Below are positions 7,442 to 13,614 of a DNA stretch of 19,448 nt, piece by piece (within the stretch, counting starts at the first letter, position 1; every line of letters begins with the position of its first letter). Under the pieces are notes generated by a model. That model saw only the letters and a program-made list of their open reading frames with translations, was not told the origin of the DNA and made no database searches. The stretch spans positions 1 to 19,448 of the forward strand of contig CAZCXP010000031.1 in the NCBI GenBank assembly GCA_964502665.1, given 5' to 3'. A program made the position numbers and the translations under genes. This stretch comes from SOKG01 sp964502665. GTDB lineage: Bacteria; Chloroflexota; Dehalococcoidia; SZUA-161.

Positions 7442-7470
7442 ATTTTAACCACTTTCCAGAACATTTTCAA
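7442..7470 (-). promoter_or_regulatory. Candidate sigma70 promoter of the TPR gene
   Basis: On the minus strand TTGAAA (7465-7470) and TAAAAT (7442-7447) are spaced by 17 bases, each matching consensus 5/6. The start point would be near 7435, giving a leader of about 36 nt that contains GAGG ahead of the ATG. Confidence 0.55.
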
Positions 7471-7714
7471 GGGCCAAAAGTCGGCTTCTCTGACGAGTGG
7501 GTTCTCTTGAATCACGCTATGCTATCACGAATCAACGAAAAATGGAATAGGAAAAAAGGACTATTCGAGAACAGGTCTCGTGTCTAGCGAGCTAATATCA
7601 CCGAGTCAATATCATATAGATGCGTTGTTGACCTCATTGTAATATGCTTGTAAGCTCTTCGTCATTTCTATTTTACTTCTGTAACCTTTTCTTAATCCTA
7701 TGCACGTACAATTG

Positions 7715-7730
7715 CGTATGATCACATACG
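7715..7730. repeat. Short inverted repeat, possible operator
   Basis: CGTATG and CATACG flank ATCA. The 16-bp symmetric site lies about 100 bp upstream of the nitroreductase -35 box, in the divergent region. The size suits a dimeric regulator, but no cognate regulator gene is visible in the window. Confidence 0.3.
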
Positions 7731-7827
7731 ACCTGGGGCCTCTCGCGGCGAAGAAGACGACACGTGTTGACCAACATGGGTTGAGCGCCACGATGACACA
7801 ATACAGCAGATGAACGAGTGCACTTGC

Positions 7828-7856
7828 TTGCCAGGCAATGCCACCATGTTTATAAT
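7828..7856 (+). promoter_or_regulatory. Strong sigma70-type promoter for the nitroreductase
   Basis: TTGCCA (7828-7833), 17 bases, then a perfect TATAAT (7851-7856). The predicted start point at about 7863 is only about 3 bases before ATG 7866, so the mRNA would be nearly leaderless. The promoter lies inside any reading of the gene that starts at GTG 7818, which argues against that longer start. Confidence 0.65.
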
Positions 7857-7865
7857 CAGTCGGTA

Positions 7866-8468
7866 ATGAAGAAGATCCAACTCAGCCGAGAGCTGGCCTA
7901 TAACGGGCTCAGTGTGGAGAAAGCTATTGCAGCGAGGAGATCTAAGCGAAGTTTCTCGGGGAAAACGATGTCTTTGGCTGAGCTATCGCACATTCTTCAG
8001 TACTCAAGTGGCATCACTGACAAGCGCACTGGATTCAGAGCCGCTCCCTCGGCAGGGGCTACCTACCCCATAGAGGTCTATCCCGCGATAAACAACGTCG
8101 AGGGTTTGACCAGGGGCATCTACCGCTATCTGGTCGCCTCACACGAGCTGGAACTGGTCCGCGAGGGTGATTTCCGTCATGAGATGGCTCTGGCCGCACT
8201 GGGCGAGCAGATGATAGTGCAGGCCAACGTAGTTCTAGTGCTCTCTGCCGTCTTCCAGCGCACCCAGCACCGATATCGAGATCGAGGCCAACGCTATGTC
8301 CTCCTTGAGGCAGGGCACATAGCCCAGAATACGTGCCTTGTGGCCACTTCAATGGGGTTAGGTGCTTGCGCCATCGGCGCTTTCTACGACACGGACTTCA
8401 ACCACGTGATGGGAGTCAATAGCAGGGAGGAGAGCGTACTTTACCTCGTAGCGGTGGGCAAAATCTAA
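7866..8468 (+). CDS. SagB-type nitroreductase-family protein
   Basis: This 200-residue FMN-dependent nitroreductase-fold protein has AIAARRSKRSFSG (residues 21-32; the RRSxR flavin-phosphate contact), APSAGATYPIEVY (60-72; the SagB/ThcOx version of the second flavin segment) and SMGLGACAIGAFYD (162-175). SagB-type members include azoline dehydrogenases of peptide natural products, but many stand-alone members are uncharacterised oxidoreductases. No cyclodehydratase or precursor peptide lies nearby. An in-frame GTG at 7818 would add 16 residues unlike the family and would overlap the promoter, so I start at ATG 7866. No Shine-Dalgarno site precedes it, in line with a leaderless transcript. hpt follows 13 bases later. 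Confidence 0.85.
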   Translation: MKKIQLSRELAYNGLSVEKAIAARRSKRSFSGKTMSLAELSHILQYSSGITDKRTGFRAAPSAGATYPIEVYPAINNVEGLTRGIYRYLVASHELELVREGDFRHEMALAALGEQMIVQANVVLVLSAVFQRTQHRYRDRGQRYVLLEAGHIAQNTCLVATSMGLGACAIGAFYDTDFNHVMGVNSREESVLYLVAVGKI

Positions 8469-8481
8469 AAGAGGAACGCTC

Positions 8482-9018
8482 TTGAGCAAGCTCAGGATTC
8501 TTATCCCCAAAGAAGAGATCGAAAGGAAGGTCGCCGAGCTCGCCGACGAGCTCAGGAGAGACTACCAGGACAAACACCCCCTCCTCATCGGCATACTCAA
8601 GGGCAGCTTCGTTTTCATGTCCGATCTGATACGTAAACTGAACATACCACTCGAGATCGATTTCGTCAGGTTGGCGAGCTACGGCGCTGGCACAGAGACC
8701 TCGGGCACAATCAAACAGGTACACGGAGTCAAGACCCCGATAAAGGGCAGGCTAGGTGATAGGCATGTCCTGGTGATCGAGGACATCGTGGATACCGGAC
8801 TCACAGTGCGTTTCTTCCTCGACTATCTTAGCCGTCGAAAGCCCGCATCACTCAAGCTGTGCACCCTGTTCGACAAGCCCTCGAGGAGAATGACGGAGGT
8901 TCCCATTGACTATGTGGGCTTCACTGTTCCCGACGCCTTCGTTGTCGGCTACGGGCTAGACCTCAATGAGGAGTTCCGCCACCTGCCTGACCTCTGCGTC
9001 CTGGAGGATCAAGAATGA
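8482..9018 (+). CDS. hpt: Hypoxanthine phosphoribosyltransferase
   Basis: This 178-residue type I phosphoribosyltransferase has VLVIEDIVDTGLT (96-108), the PRPP-binding loop. ILKGSFVFMSDLIRKL at about 38-53 and EIDFVRLASYGAGTETSG at about 58-75 are typical of bacterial HPRT, including the flexible loop. It makes IMP (possibly GMP) from hypoxanthine (guanine) and PRPP in the cytosol. The start is TTG 8482, set by GAGG at 8471-8474; no in-frame ATG gives a full N-terminus. The TGA overlaps the ade start as ATGA (9015-9018), so the two are translationally coupled. Together they convert adenine to IMP via hypoxanthine. Confidence 0.93.
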   Translation: MSKLRILIPKEEIERKVAELADELRRDYQDKHPLLIGILKGSFVFMSDLIRKLNIPLEIDFVRLASYGAGTETSGTIKQVHGVKTPIKGRLGDRHVLVIEDIVDTGLTVRFFLDYLSRRKPASLKLCTLFDKPSRRMTEVPIDYVGFTVPDAFVVGYGLDLNEEFRHLPDLCVLEDQE

Positions 9019-10715
9019 GCCTGGAAGAGTTGATAGCAACAGCCAGAGGCGATACCCCAGCCGATCTCCTGCTTGCCAATGCCAAGATAGTAAACACCTT
9101 CACCGCTGAGATCGAGGATGGCAACGTCGCCATCTGCCAGGGGTACATAGCTGGAATCGGTGACTATCATCAGGCGAAGAAGGTTATAGACCTCGAGGGC
9201 AGATACCTGGCTCCGGGGCTGATCGACGGACACGTACACATTGAGAGCTCACTGCTCCACCCCGCCGAGTATGCCAGGGCAGTGGTGCCTCGAGGGATTT
9301 CCTCTGTTGTAACTGACCTCCACGAGATCGCCAACGTCACCGGGCTCAAAGGAATCAGATACCTGATGGACTGCGCCCGGCCCCTTCCTCTGGACTTCTA
9401 CTTCATGGCGCCTTCCTGTGTACCCGCCACACATCTCGAGACATCGGGAGCTGAGCTCGGAGCGAAAGAAATCCAAACTGCCCTGAGATGGAAAAACGTG
9501 ATTGGCCTGGGCGAAGTGATGAACTTTCCCGGCGTTCTGAGCTGTCGTCAAGAGGTGATAGAGAAGATCAGGCTTGCTAAAGGCAAACTGGTAGATGGCC
9601 ACGCTCCCGGTCTCAGCGGTAGAGATTTGAATGCCTACCTGGCAGCGGGCATTGACTCCGACCACGAGTCAACCACCTTTGCGGAAGGCAGAGAGAAGCT
9701 GAGGCGGGGGATGCATCTCATGATCAGGGAGGGTTCATCGGAGAAAAACCTCGATGAATTGCTGCCGCTCGTCGATGATAAGACCTATAAGAGATGCTTT
9801 TTCGTGGTTGACGACCGTACCTGCGCTGACCTGCTCAGAGAGGGTGACATCGACGCAGTAGTCAGGAAGGCGATATCAAGAGGGCTCGACCCCATCCGCG
9901 CCCTGCAGTTGGCAACCATCAATGCCGCCGAGTACTTCAGGCTGTATCGAGCAGGTGCGGTGGCACCGGGATACATAGCCAATCTCATCGTGATTGACGA
10001 CCTATTAAAGCTAAGCGTAGATATGGTCTTCTACCGGGGAAGGCTGGTAGCCAAGGATGGGGAGGCGCTCTTCTCCGCCCCACGGCGCACTGACCCCGAG
10101 ATTGCCCGTACTGTCAATATCAAGCCTTTCGCCATCGAAGCGCTGAAGATACCAGCAGCGAAGAAGTCGCTCCCGGTTATCGAGATCGTCCCCGGGCAGA
10201 TAATCACCAGGAGAATTGATGCAGAGGCGAAAACAGAAGAGGGATTCGTCGTGCCCGACACCGAGCGGGACATTCTGAAACTGGTCGTGGTGGAAAGGCA
10301 CAAGGCCAGCGGCAACATAGGGCTGGGATTTGTCAGGGGCTTCGGGCTCAAGGACGGGGCGCTTGGCTCCTCGATTGCCCATGACTCCCACAACGTCGTC
10401 GTGGTTGGCACCAACGACCGGGACATATTCGCTGCAATCAAAGAGATTGAGAGACTCCAGGGCGGGCTGGTGGTGGCTGCAGGCGGGCGAATCCGGGGCT
10501 CTTTGGCCCTGCCCATCGCCGGCTTGCTCTCCGAGGAGCCGCTCGAGGCGGTGGTGGCCAGGCTGGAAGAGCTAGAAAGAGGAGCTTCGGCTTTGGGCTG
10601 CGTGTTGCCCTCCCCCTTCGCCACCCTCTCCTTTCTCGCCCTGCCGGTGATACCGGAGCTCAGGCTGACCGATAAGGGGCTGGTGGATGTGGTGAAATTC
10701 AAACTACTTGAATAA
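9015..10715 (+). CDS. ade: Adenine deaminase (amidohydrolase family)
   Basis: This 566-residue protein is of typical length. It has the amidohydrolase metal site GLIDGHVHIES (His73, His75), the conserved VDGHAPGLSG and DSDHESTTFAEG segments, and the C-terminal adenine-deaminase domain with GSSIAHDSHNVVVVGTND. Ade hydrolyses adenine to hypoxanthine and ammonia using a dinuclear Fe/Mn centre. Coupling to hpt by ATGA makes hypoxanthine salvage to IMP the likely purpose, and mtnP downstream would be a source of adenine. The long antisense open frame across its 3' half is a compositional shadow. Confidence 0.95.
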   Translation: MSLEELIATARGDTPADLLLANAKIVNTFTAEIEDGNVAICQGYIAGIGDYHQAKKVIDLEGRYLAPGLIDGHVHIESSLLHPAEYARAVVPRGISSVVTDLHEIANVTGLKGIRYLMDCARPLPLDFYFMAPSCVPATHLETSGAELGAKEIQTALRWKNVIGLGEVMNFPGVLSCRQEVIEKIRLAKGKLVDGHAPGLSGRDLNAYLAAGIDSDHESTTFAEGREKLRRGMHLMIREGSSEKNLDELLPLVDDKTYKRCFFVVDDRTCADLLREGDIDAVVRKAISRGLDPIRALQLATINAAEYFRLYRAGAVAPGYIANLIVIDDLLKLSVDMVFYRGRLVAKDGEALFSAPRRTDPEIARTVNIKPFAIEALKIPAAKKSLPVIEIVPGQIITRRIDAEAKTEEGFVVPDTERDILKLVVVERHKASGNIGLGFVRGFGLKDGALGSSIAHDSHNVVVVGTNDRDIFAAIKEIERLQGGLVVAAGGRIRGSLALPIAGLLSEEPLEAVVARLEELERGASALGCVLPSPFATLSFLALPVIPELRLTDKGLVDVVKFKLLE

Positions 10716-10735
10716 AAGAAAGGAGATGAAAGACA

Positions 10736-11020
10736 ATGCCAGCAGCATGTGGTATAGCTTGCGAAGTGTGCGGGGCATTGGAGAAGGGAATCTGCCACGG
10801 ATGCGTTCCCGGGACGGATGCCAAGGCTCCAGAGATGGTGGAGTGGCTCAAGGGGATGGGAATATCCTGTCCGGTGCTTGAGTGTGCCATAAAGAACAAG
10901 GTGGATCACTGCCTTAGATGTGAGAATTTGCCCTGTGATGTCCTCTATCAGGCGGAGTTCCCTTATAGCAGGAAGCTCCTTGATCTGTTCAAAAGCATCA
11001 AGGAGATGCCCAAAAAGTAA
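10736..11020 (+). CDS. DUF3795-type cysteine-rich protein
   Basis: This small 94-residue protein has ten cysteines. It opens ACGIACEVCG (Cys5, 9, 12), followed by CHGC (20, 23), Cys45, Cys50 and CLRCENLPC (59, 62, 67). The arrangement fits DUF3795, a family common in anaerobes with unknown function. The cysteines could bind zinc or an iron-sulfur cluster; this cannot be decided by eye. AGGAG at 10721-10725 precedes ATG 10736. It lies 20 bases after ade and 20 before mtnA, so it is probably part of the salvage operon. Confidence 0.75.
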   Translation: MPAACGIACEVCGALEKGICHGCVPGTDAKAPEMVEWLKGMGISCPVLECAIKNKVDHCLRCENLPCDVLYQAEFPYSRKLLDLFKSIKEMPKK

Positions 11021-11040
11021 ATAGGCTTCGCTGGAGGATA

Positions 11041-12639
11041 ATGAAAGCCTTTAAGGTCATCGAGTGGCTCGGGGACAGGATAAGGGTCATCGATCAGACG
11101 AGGTTGCCTCATGAGGAGGTCTTTCTTGAGCTGGGCGACTATCGTGAGGTAGCCGAGGCCATAAGAGGGCTGCGCATTCGGGGCGCGCCTGACATCGGCG
11201 TCGCCGCCGCCTATGGCCTGGCCCTGGGAGCACAGACGATCGAAACAGACTCCAAGGACGAGTTCCTGGCCGAGCTGCGCCCTGTAGGCGAAACCCTCTC
11301 CTCCTCCCGCCCCACGGCGGTCAACCTCTTCTGGGCGCTGGAGAGGATGAACCGGGTGGCTCAAAGCGGCGAAGACGTCTCGCAGATAAAGGCGGACCTC
11401 CTCGCCGAGGCACAGCGCATAGAGGTCGAGAACGACGAGGCCAACCGCCGCCTCAGCGAGCTCGGAGCGGAGCTAGTTCAAGACGGTTTCACTGTGCTGA
11501 CCCACTGCAACGCCGGGTCACTGGCCACGGCAGGATACGGTACAGCGCTGGGAGTAATCAAGAGGGCCAGCGAGCAGGGCAAGAGGGTAATGGTATATGC
11601 CACCGAGACCCGCCCCTTGCTCCAGGGAGCAAGGCTCACCACCTGGGAGCTGCTCCAGGAGAATATCCCGGTGACGCTGATCACCGACAACATGGCCGGC
11701 TATTTCATGAACAAGGGCGAGATAGACTGCGTCATCGTCGGCGCCGACCGCATAGCGGCCAACGGAGATGTGGCCAACAAGATCGGCACCTACACCCTGG
11801 CGGTGCTGGCCATGGAGAACGCCATCCCCTTCTATGTCGCTGCACCGGTGAGCACCATCGACTTGTCGCTGTCATCCGGCGTGGAAATCCCTATAGAGGA
11901 GCGAAGCCCCGACGAGGTCACCTGCGTTCAGGGGATCAGGGTGGCCCCCGAGGGCGTGAGAGCGGCCAACCCAGCATTCGACGTCACCCCGCACAATTAC
12001 GTATCCGCCATAATCACCGAGCGCGGCGTGATCAGGGAGCCCTACGTGGAGCGGCTGGGGAAACTACTCGACACAAGTAGCGTCGCCATTCCCATGGCGA
12101 CGCCGAATAATCGTCCTCACAGGAGTGAGGACGCTACGGAAAAAGGCAATAATCCAGGTCATACCATGTCCTACAAAACGTGGGGAAAATCCCGTTCTCT
12201 GAGACTAAGAGACTTCAATTACGCCTCTCCGGGAGTCGCCTATCACATAACCATCGGCGCTAGTGATAAACAGAATACCTTCACCCAACCTTCTATCAAT
12301 CGAGCGGTTATAGATATCCTTAAGAACTCAGCCAGACTCTATGGATATAAGCTAATTGCCTATTGTCTCATGCCCGACCATCTGCATGTACTGGTTCAAG
12401 CTGGTGAGGATGCTGAGGATTTGCGAGAATTTGTGCGAGGATTCAAATCATACTGTAGCGTTGCCACTCCTGTGGCAACGAAGACAAAGCTGTGGCAAAG
12501 AGGTTTTTATGAGCATATCCTCAGGAAAGACGAAAACGTAGCAGATGTCGCTGAGTATGTCCTCAATAACCCAGTCAGGAAAGGCTTGGTTGAAGAAGTG
12601 GACCGGTATGAATGGTGCGAGCTTTGTTCGGCGTCGTGA
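11041..12639 (+). CDS. mtnA: Methylthioribose-1-phosphate isomerase with in-frame RAYT transposase extension
   Basis: Residues 1 to about 344 are a complete MtnA: RIRGAPDIGVAAAYG (46-60), catalytic Cys156 in THCNAGSLATAGYGTALG, Asp236 in IVGADRIAANGD, and a normal end at GVIREPYVERLGKLLD. MtnA isomerises methylthioribose-1-P to methylthioribulose-1-P in methionine salvage. Instead of a stop, the frame continues through two REP hairpins (codons about 346-366, SSVAIPMATPNNRPHRSEDAT) into a tyrosine transposase from Met376 to the stop at 12637-12639, 532 residues in all. I infer that a REP/RAYT unit inserted at the 3' end and removed the native stop while leaving MtnA whole. The product could be a true fusion, or a processed or partly misfolded protein. 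GGAGG lies just before ATG 11041. mtnP follows downstream. Confidence 0.93.
   Translation: MKAFKVIEWLGDRIRVIDQTRLPHEEVFLELGDYREVAEAIRGLRIRGAPDIGVAAAYGLALGAQTIETDSKDEFLAELRPVGETLSSSRPTAVNLFWALERMNRVAQSGEDVSQIKADLLAEAQRIEVENDEANRRLSELGAELVQDGFTVLTHCNAGSLATAGYGTALGVIKRASEQGKRVMVYATETRPLLQGARLTTWELLQENIPVTLITDNMAGYFMNKGEIDCVIVGADRIAANGDVANKIGTYTLAVLAMENAIPFYVAAPVSTIDLSLSSGVEIPIEERSPDEVTCVQGIRVAPEGVRAANPAFDVTPHNYVSAIITERGVIREPYVERLGKLLDTSSVAIPMATPNNRPHRSEDATEKGNNPGHTMSYKTWGKSRSLRLRDFNYASPGVAYHITIGASDKQNTFTQPSINRAVIDILKNSARLYGYKLIAYCLMPDHLHVLVQAGEDAEDLREFVRGFKSYCSVATPVATKTKLWQRGFYEHILRKDENVADVAEYVLNNPVRKGLVEEVDRYEWCELCSAS
12077..12103 (+). repeat. REP hairpin 1, mtnA/RAYT linker
   Basis: GTAG foot at 12077-12080; stem GCGTCGCCAT (12080-12089), loop TCCC, then ATGGCGACGC (12094-12103). 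It is translated in the mtnA frame as part of the linker. Confidence 0.85.
12112..12137 (-). repeat. REP hairpin 2, inverted
   Basis: On the minus strand GTAGCGTCCTCAC, loop TCCT, then GTGAGGACG. It faces REP 1 eight bases away, the convergent pair arrangement of a BIME, and is also translated in the mtnA frame. Confidence 0.85.
12166..12639 (+). CDS. REP-associated tyrosine transposase (RAYT) domain, in frame at the end of mtnA
   Basis: From ATG 12166 (Met376 of the fused frame) there are 157 residues of the Y1/HUH transposase family. The HUH motif is His447-Leu-His449 in YCLMPDHLHVLV. The probable catalytic tyrosine is Tyr506 in AEYVLNNPVRKGL, the RAYT version of YxxxNPVRxGL. LWQRGFYEHILR between them is also typical. 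RAYTs are single-strand nucleases linked to REP hairpins with a GTAG foot, as found around this gene. Residues 472-480 are encoded by a complete REP, and the TGA stop lies inside another. Upstream of ATG 12166 there is only a weak AGGT, so independent translation is uncertain. No TnpB or IS200/IS605 partner is present. Confidence 0.85.
   Translation: MSYKTWGKSRSLRLRDFNYASPGVAYHITIGASDKQNTFTQPSINRAVIDILKNSARLYGYKLIAYCLMPDHLHVLVQAGEDAEDLREFVRGFKSYCSVATPVATKTKLWQRGFYEHILRKDENVADVAEYVLNNPVRKGLVEEVDRYEWCELCSAS
12454..12480 (+). repeat. REP hairpin 3, in frame inside the RAYT coding region
   Basis: TGTAGCGTTGCCAC, loop TCCT, then GTGGCAACG: exactly 27 bases, nine codons (CSVATPVAT, residues 472-480). 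It is identical base for base to REP 5 at 12675-12701. It falls between FKSY and LWQRG, a region of variable length in RAYTs, so the motifs on both sides are kept. Confidence 0.85.
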
Positions 12640-12657
12640 CAGGAGTCACGACGCTAC
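12631..12657 (-). repeat. REP hairpin 4, supplies the RAYT stop codon
   Basis: Plus-strand GCGTCGTGAC (12631-12640), AGGA, GTCACGACGC (12645-12654), then TAC; on the minus strand it reads with a GTAG foot. The TGA at 12637-12639 inside the left arm ends the fused mtnA-RAYT frame. Confidence 0.85.
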
Positions 12658-12674
12658 AGATTTTGTGCCATTTT

Positions 12675-12701
12675 TGTAGCGTTGCCACTCCTGTGGCAAC
12701 G
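12675..12701 (+). repeat. REP hairpin 5, upstream of mtnP
   Basis: Same 27-bp sequence as REP 3 (TGTAGCGTTGCCAC, TCCT, GTGGCAACG). It lies 17 bases after REP 4 and about 25 bases before the mtnP ribosome-binding site. Confidence 0.85.
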
Positions 12702-12738
12702 AGAGGAAAGCTTAGGGATGTGACCAAGGAGGAATCTG

Positions 12739-13614
12739 ATGCCAGAAGCAAAGCTAGGAGTAATCGGCGGCAGCGGGCTCTATGAAATAGATGGGCTCGG
12801 CGATGTCGAGGAGGTCAGGGTCAAGACGCCCTTCGGCGACCCCAGCGACGCCATCGTACTGGGCACGCTTGAAGGGACAAGGGTTGCCTTCCTCCCCAGG
12901 CATGGACGGGGGCACCGCATCTTGCCCACGGAGCTTCCGGTACGGGCCAACATCTGGGCTTTGAAATCGCTGGGGGTGGAATGGATAATCTCGGTTAGCG
13001 CCGTTGGCAGCTTGAAAGAGGACGTCCAGCCACTTGACATCGTTATCCCCGACCAGATTATCGACCGCACCAGGAGCAGGGTGAACACCTTCTTTGGAGA
13101 GGGCATCGTAGTACATTGTACCTTTGCCGACCCCTTCTGCCCAACGCTGAGCCAGCTCCTTTATCAGGCGGCATATTATCATGTAGGCACTCACGTGCCC
13201 AGGGTACACCCCGGGGGTACCTACCTGGCGATGGAGGGGCCTTTCTTCTCCACCAGGGCAGAGTCTAACCTCTATCGCTCCTGGGGGGCGAGCGTCATCG
13301 GCATGACCGCCCTGCCCGAAGCCAAGCTGGCACGGGAAGCTGAGATATGCTACGCCACCATCGCCTGCGTCACCGACTACGATTGCTGGCATGAAGTACA
13401 CGAGTCGGTTACCATCGATATGGTGATCTCAAACCTGATGCAGACCGTGGATGCAGCAAAGGAGGTAATAAAGAAAGCCGCCGGGCAACTGCCCCGACAC
13501 AGGGAGTGCGGTTGCGCTACCGCGCTCAAAGATGCTATCATTACATCCAGGGAACTGATTCCCCCTAAGAAAAAGGAGGAGCTGGCTCTGCTGATAGGAA
13601 AATACCTGGAATGA
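12739..13614 (+). CDS. mtnP: S-methyl-5'-thioadenosine phosphorylase
   Basis: This 291-residue member of the trimeric purine nucleoside phosphorylase family has GVIGGSGLYEIDG at the N-terminus, FLPRHGRGHRILPTELPVRANIWALKSLG (phosphate and ribose contacts), and YLAMEGPFFSTRAES with VIGMTALPEAKLAREAEI (substrate pocket). TDYDCWH marks the methylthioadenosine subtype rather than inosine/guanosine phosphorylase. It splits methylthioadenosine with phosphate into adenine and methylthioribose-1-P, the MtnA substrate. AAGGAGG precedes ATG 12739. It sits 37 bases after the REP cluster and overlaps the next gene by ATGA (13611-13614). Confidence 0.95.
   Translation: MPEAKLGVIGGSGLYEIDGLGDVEEVRVKTPFGDPSDAIVLGTLEGTRVAFLPRHGRGHRILPTELPVRANIWALKSLGVEWIISVSAVGSLKEDVQPLDIVIPDQIIDRTRSRVNTFFGEGIVVHCTFADPFCPTLSQLLYQAAYYHVGTHVPRVHPGGTYLAMEGPFFSTRAESNLYRSWGASVIGMTALPEAKLAREAEICYATIACVTDYDCWHEVHESVTIDMVISNLMQTVDAAKEVIKKAAGQLPRHRECGCATALKDAIITSRELIPPKKKEELALLIGKYLE

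Larger units (their letters stand above)
7400..7865. other. 466-bp divergent intergenic region
   Basis: This AT-richer region separates the minus-strand TPR gene from the plus-strand nitroreductase gene. It holds a promoter for each direction (7442-7470 minus, 7828-7856 plus) and a short inverted repeat at 7715-7730. I see no coding frame with a plausible start and no tRNA. The roughly 240 bases at 7471-7714 show nothing I can name. Confidence 0.6.
12077..12702 (+). mobile_element. REP-RAYT unit
   Basis: Five GTAG-footed REP hairpins flank and interrupt the RAYT, in orientations +, - (12077-12137), + (12454-12480), - (12631-12657) and + (12675-12701). Stems differ but keep the loop TCCT (TCCC once) and the foot GTAGCGT. 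This fits a RAYT together with its substrate repeats (BIME-like pairs). No target-site duplication is evident by eye. Confidence 0.8.

Noticed and set aside
7818..7865. GTG start for the nitroreductase
   Set aside because: It would place the predicted promoter inside the gene and add 16 residues unlike the family.
10031..10909. Long antisense open frame (292 codons) across the 3' half of ade
   Set aside because: It lies opposite a clear adenine deaminase, gives a serine/leucine-rich low-complexity product and has no ribosome site. It is a codon-bias shadow.
12166..12639. IS200/IS605 insertion sequence
   Set aside because: The transposase is the RAYT branch (NPVRxG motif, GTAG-footed REPs). 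No tnpB or IS-type subterminal ends are seen.
12077..12701. CRISPR array
   Set aside because: Repeats are hairpins in alternating orientation with irregular spacing and coding DNA between them, and no cas genes are present. They are REPs.
12754..13401. 215-codon antisense frame over mtnP
   Set aside because: mtnP shows full family motifs on the other strand, and the antisense product has no recognisable domain.
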